Below, in pieces: positions 48,501-60,500 of a stretch of 64,000 nucleotides of DNA (position 1 is its first letter; each line of letters opens with the position of its first letter). The DNA is from Nymphalis io. Taxonomy: Eukaryota; Arthropoda; Insecta; Lepidoptera; Nymphalidae. The notes under the pieces are model-generated. The model saw only the letters and a list, made by a program, of their open reading frames with translations, was not told the origin of the DNA and searched no databases. The stretch spans positions 1,761,001 through 1,825,000 of the forward strand of contig NC_065896.1 in NCBI RefSeq assembly GCF_905147045.1, given 5' to 3'. The position numbers and the translations under genes were made by a program.

Positions 48501-51500
48501 GAAAAACTTGGTTTGTTAACATATTCATGGTAACGTTTAGGTCTATTGCGTTCCATGGTTCTGTAGACAATACGTTAAAATGGGTGTTCTGAAATCCAAA
48601 GAAGCTAATCTGGCGATAGAAAGAACGATCATTCCTAAACTGCAAGACATAATATAATTCTTAGTTTTCTGCAATATATCAAAAACCCGTCTTACATAAA
48701 ACAATGTATTAGAAACATAGAAACCAAAAACTTTGTAAGGGATTTAATCCTAGCATGGGTCAAGTTTTCTAGCCTTGTATACTTCGACAGGATAATCTTA
48801 AGCTACGCTTATGTAATATATATTTACTTCGCTTTTGTAAATGAAGTAGTGTGTCTTTAGATAAAAGACGGTATCAATGTATATAAAGTTGGTACAGTTA
48901 CTAGCAAGGAATTGGTGACCACCTACCATTAGGTAGCCCATTTACTCGTTGGATGGAGTTAATATGATACTGCTAGTTGAGCTTTGTGCAAGATCGTCTG
49001 GGTAGGTACCACCCACTAATCAGATATTCTACCGCAAAACAGCTGTACTTGATATTGTTGTGTTCCGGTTTGAAGGGTGAGTGAGCCAGTGTAATTACAG
49101 CCACAAGGAACATAACATCTTAGTTCCGAAGGTTGGTGGCACATTGGTGATGTAAGCGATAGTTAACATTTCTTACAATGCCAATGTCTAAGGGCATTGG
49201 TGACCACTTACCATCAGGTGGCCCATATGCTCATCCTATTCTATAAACAAAAAACATTGGATGAAATATAAAATCTGTTGAATTTATTTATTGGCAAACA
49301 TTTAATATCGTATCGGATAATGTTAATAATAATAAACATTTATTATATACTATATTTTGTCACAAAATGTGTGTTCTATATCTCTTTCATAGAAGAAAAA
49401 TATTATAATAATAAATACTATAAAGAGTACACGCCAAAAAAAAGTATAGTCCAAGTTATGTATCAGAAAAAAGCACACACATTAAAATTCTATGAACGTT
49501 TATTAATTAAAAACTGAATATTGGATTTACTTTTTTTTAAAAGATTAATAATAAAATAAAAAAATGTCTAGAAGTAAAGAAAGAAAAACAATTTTTCAAG
49601 CCTATTTGAAGATGTCATAGAATAGAGTCGGAGCAAGAAAGCAAAACAACTAGATAAAGCTGCATATACTATTGATTACCCGACATGGCACTTCGTATCG
49701 GTAAATAATGTGTTGTGTAATCTACGTTTATGTGTTCACGACCTTACCATTAAACGCTATTAGAGTGACGTATTAATTGATTTAGTCTAGATGTTCGCAA
49801 GATAAAGTTATCTAGATCATTTTGTTTATTATCGTTGTAATGCAATACCTCGTTGGTCTAGTGGCTTGATGTAAGGCCGCAGACTCGGAGGTCCTGGGTT
49901 CAATTCCCAGGTCGGGCCAATAAAAAGTTATTGGGTTTTTCTGTCAGAAAATTCTCAGTAGCAGCCCAGAGTCTGGAAGTTGGAAGTGTGTTCACTCCCA
50001 TGCCTCAAAAAGCACGTAAAGCCGTTGGTCCTGCGCCTGAACTCTTTCCTGTCGTGTCGGATTGCCATCCCAAAGGATTATGAGAGTTAAGGAATAGAGA
50101 GTGCACCTGTGTTTGCGCACACAGATATGCACTATAATATCTCCTGCGTATCTTTCGCGCTTTTTCAAGCATAGTTCGTGCCTTGGTTGCCGTTCCAAAT
50201 AGGTATTTGTGCGCGCATGAAGGGTGTACCGTACAACCCTAAGGCTGACAGACAAGCGCCTGGGCGAGTACAAGTGCCAGTGCCTGGTAGATGACCAGGC
50301 ACTGCCCAGACATCGACCAGACTTAGTTGGAGACTTGAATCATTCATATACTGCCAATGCACCGCCAACATTGATATCTAAAATGTCCTGCCCCTTGTAC
50401 CTGTTATAATTTAGGAGTGGTAAGTACCCAGACGAGCTTCTACTAAGTCCTAAAACAAAGTAAATTCTCTCTGTATCTCTCTCTCTTTCTCTCTATATAA
50501 GTCAAAACTGTAGTGCAGCTCATTTTTATCTAAAGTTTTTCAGTTCTTATAATAAATATTAAAAAAGCGAATAGACCAAAACTGTTTCCTCATAGATATA
50601 ATTTTCAAAAACACAACAAACAAGTAAAAAATCATTACAAGCGGCATGTTTTTTTCCTTATAAAAATAACTACTAGTAATGTGTTTCGAAATCTCAAAAC
50701 AACAAGAACACAATGTTCTCTGCTAATTAACTATGATGATTATTCTAAAAAAGACAACCTTTCTCTTGTTTAATTCGTGTTTTGATTGCAAACGTTACGC
50801 CAAGCCTAGCATTATGAGCGGAATACGTTTGTCAAAACGCACGCCATGTCATAAAATGTTCACAGATAAATATCTGGAAATGAAAATACAATAGTGTTAT
50901 TAAATTTTCACATAAACATTAAATACAAGCAAATTAATGGAGTGTGATGCAAGAGGGACATAAAAATATCGTTTTTAACATAACGTAAGTTGTTTTTGTA
51001 GTGTAATATGATATAACAGCTTATCGTAAGCGAATGGCTCTTCTATTAAGAGTCTTAGTTTTTTCTTGTTTTTGCATGATTTCTGAGCTAGTTATTCTAG
51101 CTACACAACATTTAAAGTATAATTGGTCTGTAGATCTTTTTTTGTTTAGTCTATGCTATGGCAATAAAAACTTTTCATCATTTTTTCTTTTAATAAGTAA
51201 TCAAAGCTTCATCTCGCCGTTCCATTGCTCGTTAGGTTAATTTATGCAGTTATTTATTATAAAAAAATCACATTAATCATTTCCAAATCAATTATCAAAC
51301 TTGACAGATTATAAATGAAAAACTTATCGTTTTAGATTTCAAAAATAGTCCAATAATGGCACATTGCTCGGGATTCACTTATTAAATAGTAAAAAATTTT
51401 AAGTTACGTATTTGGCAAAATTTCATTAGGATATTCATGATATTGTTACATTTCTTATGATAAGTACGAGATAAATGAATTAATAAAAAATGCGATAAAC

Positions 51501-54500
51501 TAGCGATCATAACTTATGAACCACGTGTTTATCCACGGGCCAATTTCGGCTAATTTATTCCATATTTGGTAACATTTCAGGCATTTTTCTATCAAATACT
51601 TTGTTCTATACTATAAACGTATGTTATGTTGTTATTAAATATAAAATAAGATTATTTTAAATAACTAACAAATTACGCAACATCAATATACTCCAAATAT
51701 ACTAAATCAAGACGAATTTTCCAAATCGGTGTCGTAGTTATAACTATTTCATAATATTATTTTTCTGGAAAAAAACAAGATGTCCGTTCGTCGCTACTTT
51801 CTTCTAAATCGAACATGCCAACACGTAAACATGTTATTAAAATATTCATATTAATGTCTCAATCTGGTTGGTGTCTTTTTCATGTAAATTTAAACTATAA
51901 ATATTAATTTATATTAAAATATGTATCAACATAAATTCTTGTGGACATTTATGTGACAACTTATATTAATTGTTGATGATATCAAGCGATATCGTCTTTT
52001 TCCAAAAAAAATACAAAAAATATTATCAAATGTTTTACTAAGCATCTCAACCACGATCGAATTTTGAAATATTATTATAAGCTTATTATAAATAATAATT
52101 ATTGAAAATTTATAGGTAATTTAATAAAGTAGACGCAATTTTTTATTCTATATGTATATATCTGCCTGAGACTACTTCGTTGGTCTTGTGGCTTGATGTA
52201 CCAGACCCGGAGGACCTGGGTTCAATTCCTAGGTCGGGCCACTAAAGAGTCATTGGGTTTTTCAGTCTGAAAATTCTCAAAAGCAGCCAATAGAGTCTGG
52301 AAGTTGGAAGTGCCTGAACTCTTTCCGGTCGTATAGGATTGCCGTCCCATCGGATTATGTGTGTTAGGGAATAGAGAGTGCACCTGTGTTTACGCACACA
52401 CTTGGGCACTATAATATCTCCTGCGTAATTGGCTAATCTCTCTTGACATTATTAATATTATTATTATCTGCCTGAGTGTCAACAAATAATTCCAAGCTTT
52501 ATTATCATCTAATTACATATGTAATTATGTGTTGAGTAATACGCTTTATTTATATTTTAGTAATAATCACATAATTAAGAAAAGAATACACTAATGCTAT
52601 AATATATTTGGTCACACATAACTTTTAAGAAAAATTAAACAAACATTTACGCTAAAGTGGATTTAAGCATTTTTAATATTCACACACTAAGCAGAATATA
52701 GTAAAAACTTTCACCCAGCTACAACTATTGTCATAGCTCCCATTGTCGGCTATAACAGGCACTGGTACAGTCGTGATAGAAAAAATATATCAAATCTAAT
52801 AATGTATGGTTTTAATGTCAGCGAGGCTTATTAGGGGATTATAGGATTATTTTTTTATTATTTATTTATTTATGAGTTATATATTATATACTTATAATAA
52901 GTTTCTAAATCGCAGTCAATACATCCTTTCCTAGAAATGATATTTTATAATAAAATTTGACAGATCATTTTACATTTACCAGTACATAAATATAAAACTC
53001 ATGTTAAAAATACATATTGATAAATAAAGCATATTATTATGTACACGATTATATTATATATTAATTGTTTGATCAAATCACCACCGGTATATTCCACAGC
53101 CGGTGGTAGTGATTTTACAGTAATTAATTGAATAAATAACTAATTTGAATAAGTTTAATTTTGTTTGTAATATATATATGAAAATCAGAAGTGCTTCGAT
53201 TTAAATTAGTGACATTCAGTTGAGCTCCACAATAAGAACATTCATATGTCGACTTAATAAAGAGATATCGGCTTAATAAAAAAAAAACCCAAAACGACAT
53301 TCTTTTTTTTAATTTTAATTTTTTTATTTATTTTTATATTCAAGGCACTTTTCTCCAATTCTTATTTGTACTGACAAAGACGCTAACACTATGGCTGCAA
53401 CAAGTTTATTAATTAAAAGATAAGTTCTCGAAAGTGACTTATGACGGTTCTTTGATGTGAACTACACACGAATATAAAAGTATTTAATGAGCCATTCTAA
53501 GCACATATCTCGATAAGATTACTCATAAAATATTATGCTTTAAAGTGATAGTTTGGGATAATTTTAGATAGAATATTCATACAATATGGTAAATACATTA
53601 ATTTTATCATAAGGCTGTCTCTAGATTGTCTCCAGCTTCTTTTTAAATATGCTTTCCTGGTTTTGCTATTACAAGACAATCACGCTTAGTCTTGATAAGG
53701 TGATTGTCCATCGGTCACGAATGTGTGTAACATAATAAGTATATCGACTGCCTCGTCGGCTTAGTGGCTAGATATCAGGCCGCAGATATCGAAGCCCTGG
53801 GTTCAAACAACATAATGGGCTGATAAAAAAGTTATTGAATTTTTCTTTTGAAGAATCTCTGTAGCGACCCAGAGTCTGTACACTCCCGTGCCCTGAAAGG
53901 TACGTTGGTTGTTTTGCCTGTGCCTGAATGCTTTCCGGTCGTGTCGGTTTGCCTTCGCATCGGATTATGGGAGTGAAGGAATAGCGAGTGAACCTGTGTT
54001 TGCGCACACACATGTGCACAAACTTGTATAATATGTCTGTCCTGCGCAGTTGGCTAATATCTTATAAGGACCTTTTCTGAGAATCTTTTTTCAGGATGAT
54101 AACACCAGTATATTCAGTTTAAATATTTCAGTATATGTCTATATGTCTATATATAGTTATACACATTTGAGACTGAACGGCTAGGCTAGGTATTTTAAAA
54201 GTTATACCTACAGGAAATGATAAGGTAATTAATTTACTTGTAAAAAGACGATTCATAGGACAAACTGTAGTGTATAAATAAGTATATTTTTATTTCTTTT
54301 TAATGTGTTTTTTTTTTTAATCAGGATAAACAACGACCACCAATTTATAACCCCGAAGATTATGCAACTTCCCTTAAGAAATGGGGGAAAAAGACGGGAA
54401 CAGGCAGTTTATACGACCTAGACCCAGGGCAGGACTCGAATAAATCGAGGACGCTACCCACCCAGGGTAGCAAAGATTTCAGGTAACTAAACTCTCTTAA

Positions 54501-57500
54501 AATTATTTTTGCGGTCAATTAAAGAAAACATAGTACAGTTCATGTAACAAATTCATTTACTTCTAAAATACGCTCGAGTTTTCTAGAACTTTCTAAATTT
54601 GATAGAATACTTAGAAATTAATGATTACTTTCAGAAATCCGTGTCTTAATGTGGGCGAGGAGATGAGCCTTCGTCAGTTCGGCACACCCAGCGAACTGCT
54701 CACCAAGCTGAGGGCAGATCTCAGGCTTTCATTTCCAAGGTAAAATAGTGTCTTTGTTTTCTGTTGGCGGCAAACATTTATTGATGATGAAAGATTATAT
54801 CTTAGTCTGTTTATAAGTTGGTTATTAGTATTACAATTATTTTAATTCACTTCGTCATATGTTAGGATTCTATAAGACAAACATATATTAACAACGAAAC
54901 GATCACTTTTTTAAATTGTTTTTGACATTCATTCGTGTCTAAGTAATACAACGTTTTACATCGAACTCATTATTTATTTCTTAAATACTACAACATCATC
55001 TACAATAAAGAGTCGCACTATACAGTACACGCTCTATCGTTTGGCGTAGTTTTGCGCTCAAACATTCGGCATAGGTCCTATCCTACCTCTAGACTTCTCG
55101 GGCAGTACTTAAATCGAACACCTAACGCATGGCATTTTGTAGCATTATTAGAAGTTGTTTTTAAAGTCTTTTGATTACATTTTTTTTAAATAATATTAAT
55201 AAAAAAATTCTTAATCATGATAAAATCTAACAGTCTACCATATTCGACAGACAAGAAAGATGTATTGTTGTGATCGTGTGAAGAGTGAATGAGATTAATT
55301 CATTACAATCATATAGAACGGTCTTAGTCACACGCTTATTATGATAAGGAGATATCGGAGCTGAATCTAAGGTGGTCACCTTCTCTATCTATCGACATTT
55401 TACACCTTTTAAAACTACTCAAGCGCAAGTGACGTAACAAATATGTGCCCAATCAGTAAAGTAACAGTAACAACCTGTTAATGTCCCACTGCTGGGCTAA
55501 GGCCTCCTCTCCGTTTTTGAGGAAAAGGTTTGGAGCTTACTCCACCACGCTACTCCAATGCGGGTTGGTAGAATACATATTATTTATTATTTATTATTTA
55601 TTTATTAGGGAAACATACAGCATATCGTATATTACAACTTAATATAATAATCATATTTTAACACTTATGCCAGTTAAGTTTCCACTACTGTTTTAACAGG
55701 GAAGTGGACTAATTTTGATGTTACATAAAATATAACTATTTATGACAAAGTAAAATTTTAACGTAAATATGGTTATGGTTAATTACATATGTGGCATAAT
55801 TTCAATGAAATTAGACACATGCAGGTTTCTCACGATGTTTACCTTCACCGTCAAGTACGAGATGAATTATAAATACAAATTAAGCACATGAAAATTCAGT
55901 GATGCTTGCCCGGGTCAAACCCGCGATCATCGGTTAAGATTCACGCGTTCTAACCACTAGGTCATCTCGACTTGTTTCAATCGTGTTCAATCGTGTACAT
56001 GTAATATTTACAAGCGTTTTATATATTGATTAAACTCGTACAGAGAGTACTGTCGGTACTCACTGCAGTAATGTTCGACATTGTAACGTTATAAGTGTGC
56101 GCATCACAATGTTTGCCTTGACGTACTCAGCTAGTTTCTAAACTGCTATATTACAATTATGTATAGATATATTAATCTGAAGATTACATTCAGCCGCTTG
56201 TTTAGCGCCTTACTCTTTGGGAATGCTTTTAATTCAATCAAGGTTGGTTTACCGTCAACATATGGCTTTTGGGGTTCACTTGGGTTTTTCCAATCTACGT
56301 TGCCAGAAATTACTCGTCTCCCATTAATTATAGAATAAGAAAAGTAAAGTAATCGGTAAAAATCACCACTAGGCTAACGTTCCTTTTGAGGAGTTTAGGA
56401 CTTATTTTAAAACGCAGCGCAAATACGGTAGACATGTAGGTTTCATCCTGATGTTTTCATTCGACTTTCAAATTCCCATCTAAATAGACAAACTTATCTC
56501 TGAATACAGTTAGTATGAAATATAGAATACATTGTTTGCGAACACATTTGCTTGAATTTTCACACATTAATAAGCTAAAGGATTTGAGAAAGTCATTCAA
56601 GTCAACAGTAATCGAGTTGTACGCTTTATACCACAATCGATTCTAGCACAAAAGCTAATTTATTGAGTCATTGTTGTTTATTGCTTGAGCGGGAGCGAGT
56701 GTATTTGCTATACTTGACTAAAATTTTACTGTAATAATGTATTTTTATTCATATTATCTTCAATAATATTTAAAAACAGGTTAAATTCTTTCTTATGAGT
56801 CTTATATTTGATGTCACTTGTAATATGAGTGACCAATCCTTTGTTAATTTATGATACAGGGCCAGAATAGACTGAAAATTGTGTGGGTCTTTAAAAAGGT
56901 TAAGCCGCTTACCCTCAATAAGATAATCAGAATAAAGATAACATTAAATAATTAAAATTATGGAGATAGTAAATTATATAAAAAATGGAGTTGTGTCTCA
57001 GTCAGTTTTTCTTTTTGAGATATTACTTAAAAGTCTATATTGCTTATTTAGACGTTAATCTAAAGCTAACTAAATAATATCTAATTTTGTTCACTCGTTA
57101 ACAAGCTAATAAAAAAAACTGTTAAAATATATAAAAGAACAGACTGGCCATAGCGGTTCTTTGTCTCTTTCTTTTTATTACAGTTGATTTAAATATATAA
57201 AAAAGAAAAAAAAGAAAAATTGTGGTCAATTTTTTTATTGTCCTTATTCTCGGGAGGGAGCCGAAATCGAAATATATGTACAGTTAAATTTCATAAAATC
57301 GTAAAGATCTGTGTATAACCTTTACCCTAGAGAAAGCAGTGTATATATTATCCTTCTAAGGGTAACAAGCCAGTGTTACCCGCTCACCAATTACCTTACT
57401 TCCGAATAGCAACGCTCGCTATTAACAAGTTTCGCTATGATGGCAATTACGGGACATGGCAACATTGATAATATAAGATACTGCAACTAATTGGCTAATG

Positions 57501-60500
57501 ATTTAGACGATTAATTTCACCGCTAGAACCCAGTGTTGCTATGCTGTAAGAACTCACTTTGTGTTGCAATAGTGTATAATTGAACATCGACCTACGGTGA
57601 TAGGCTGTTTTTTTATATTCGTGTATCATTAAATATCCAAATACACTTTATTTAAGTAGACTCTTACGCACGTGTGAATTATAACTTAATAACATGTTTA
57701 ATATAAAACTTTCAGCAGTTTGGAATTTAGTTTTTTTTTTTTATTGAATAGGCAGACGAACATATGGTTCTACTGATAATAAGTGGTCACCAACGCCCAT
57801 AGACATTAACATTGTAAGAAATGTTAACCATCGCTTACTCATAGCCAATGCGCCACCGACCTTGGGAACTAAGACGTTGTGTCCCTTCTGCCTTTAATTA
57901 CACTGGCTCACTCACCCTTCAAACCGGAACACAACACTCTCAAGAAACTCGGTAGTTACATTATTCGCATATTACAACATGATATTTAAAACCGTTGCAA
58001 CTTGTTACAAAATAGCCCCTGTTAAGCTGGCGCTTAAATAACTATTATGGGTACTAGGAGAAACATGGAAGAAGATTTTAGGAGAAAAAGCTCTTAATTA
58101 AAGCTTGGGAATTATTAATAATAAAGATTTTCCAAAGACTGTTAGTAAAAGCATCAGACGAAAGTACAAAAAATGACTCACTAAAATATAAAAGCCAAGA
58201 GCTTCACAAAATATTCCGTAAATGTTTATAATGTATGAAGTCGTAATCCATATTAAACTAAATTTTCATAAAACAGACGTTGAGGAAATCGCGTTGGTAA
58301 CCTTATTCGAAGTGTAAATCAAAATTCACTGGCTAATCATGCTGTATCATTATAACGGGTCGGAGGTCTTTCCGTCATATTTAAGTTCCTGTAATTATAT
58401 ACTAGTAGGAGTAAATAACAAGGGAATATATCATTCACAATTTACGGCTTATATTTGATGGTTGTACTAAGGCCTCACTTCAGACCGGTAATAGCATTAC
58501 GTGGTGCGCTAACCTAGATTAAACTGAAAACCTACGTATTACAATAAAGTCCTCTCTACATACATACATATATGAACTATTTACTATTTTAAAGACAAAT
58601 TTCTATGAAGTGTATTTTATTCAATAATGGATAGATTTAGTAATCTATGTATGTATGTTTTTGATAAAAAAAATATAACGGCACCTATGTGATTATAAAA
58701 TTCTTTGAAATTCAAATTAATTTAACATTTATAAAATTGTGATTTTTTTATCTTTCTTTTATCTTACATTTGAAATGAATAATTCAGTTCCAATCATTTT
58801 CATTATAACCTAACATCATTTAAATAAACTGTGTTACTTGCATATCAAAGCAGTCCATGAGTAAAAATTGATTTTACATATTATTTATAGTTTTTGCGTG
58901 ATACGTGAGAAACCTGAAACCAAGTTTCAATATTTTCTGTAACTTATTAATGGTTGTAAAGCATTGATTGCCACAAATCTACCACCGGTTCGAACCCGCA
59001 ACCCGCAACCCCGGATCGGAATGCAGTCACTCTCAACTGCGCCAACGGGCCAGACAAAAATAATAACATTATACTAATAAAAAATAAGGAAATATTTAGT
59101 TATCATGCTCTTGCATACAATCATATTTTCCTATACTAAATCTAATTTATACATTGAATGCAATAATATTAAAATGTCTTCTCCGAGTTCATTTATTACT
59201 TCTATCCTTTCGTAATTATTTTAATGGCATCCATTTGAATTTCATAAAAGTATTCCCATGTTCATATAAAAAGAAAAAAATATTATCATTGCATGGACAA
59301 GTATCTTTTTCAATTACATCTTATTTTTATATCGCTTTGCGGTCAGCTGCATTGCTTTCGTGATGAGCGTGTTTAAGACATAAGTGACAGCGAGTTGAAT
59401 TTTTTATTCTTTTAGAATAAGTAGGCGTACGAGCATATGAAGCCTGATGGTAAGTGGCCACCAACGCCGATAGACGTTGGCATTGTAAGAAATGTTAACC
59501 ATCGCTGAAACAAAGATGTTATGTCCCTTGTACTTGTAATTACATTGTAATTTTTATATTCCAGGATAATAAAAACCATTAAGGCTAACGAGTTCACTTA
59601 TATGCAAGGACTGTAAAGACTGTTTCATATTAAGCTTGTTGCGTTCATGTTATATCCAAGGATTATAAAGGTTTATTCATACCGGTAAAATAATTAATAC
59701 TATCATAGATGATTTACGTCCAATAAATAAAAATGTAATTTAGTAAAAAAGCTTCATTACTAAATTACATTTTTATAATATATTACATATAGCTAAATGA
59801 AGTAACTCATTCTTCTGTTGTTGGGTCTACGAAAAGACTTACATTTATCAATTTCCCAAAAGTATAGAGGTCAGACGAATTGATTATACTTTGAGCTTCT
59901 AAATAAACTAAATATTTCTTCTTAATTTTACAACATGTATTTATATAGAGGTATGCTTACACGGACAATGTGCCCGGATCACTTTTTTATAAGTAAGGTT
60001 AGGAAGAGTTCACTGATAAATTTTAGCTATACCTAATAACAATGATTCTCAGTCATTGTCATATGAAAATAGAGAAAAATTAAAATATATTTTTAGTCAC
60101 GCCGACGTTTTCATGATTATACAAAATATAAAATGACTGCTTTTAACCTTGTACAGGCGTTCTTGACACGTGCGTGAATGTTTCTGACACAGTACCATCA
60201 ATACAATAGGTGGTACTTGCATCAGATAATTGTTACGAAATAAAATGTAAAATGCATTAAGCGTGCTTATAACTAGTAACTAATAAGAAGTAATCAATGC
60301 TTATTAGCTGTTTTTTTAATTTCAATCTCTAGAACTATTTGCAGATTCGAAATTCGAATTTCGAAAAAAAAAATTTATATTTGACAGCCCAATTCTTGAG
60401 GTTATATGAGCTGAGCAAAAACTCTTTACGTGTACCACGCGGAGCACATAGTACGTTTAAAACGCGACAGTATTCAACAGGGAACATACAAGGTTTAGTA

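Larger units (their letters stand above)
45570..54324 (+). other. mwh-like intron 1 (8,755 bp)
   Basis: Donor gtatga to acceptor ttaatcag. Contains four SINE-B copies or fragments (46722, 49847, 52172, 53748), two or three SINE-C copies (47008, 48971, 50325) and one SINE-A (47266). The remainder (45570-46700, 47530-48960, 49260-49840, 50460-52170, 52450-53740, 54070-54324) is AT-rich unique DNA with no exon-like open frame flanked by splice sites that I could support. Confidence 0.6.

Noticed and set aside
49278..49517. 79-codon Lys/Tyr-rich frame in intron 1
   Set aside because: Composition is that of translated AT-rich DNA (Ile, Tyr, Lys, Asn) and there is no splice or motif support.
49847..49918. 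tRNA gene
   Set aside because: The A- and B-box regions are present but the same head plus 240-bp body occurs three times, and the acceptor stem is not closed; it is a SINE head. The same applies to SINE-A and SINE-D heads and to 26226 and 58974.
59727..59776. microRNA precursor
   Set aside because: The stem is only 20 bp, perfect and extremely AT-rich, without the usual longer bulged precursor; left as a hairpin.
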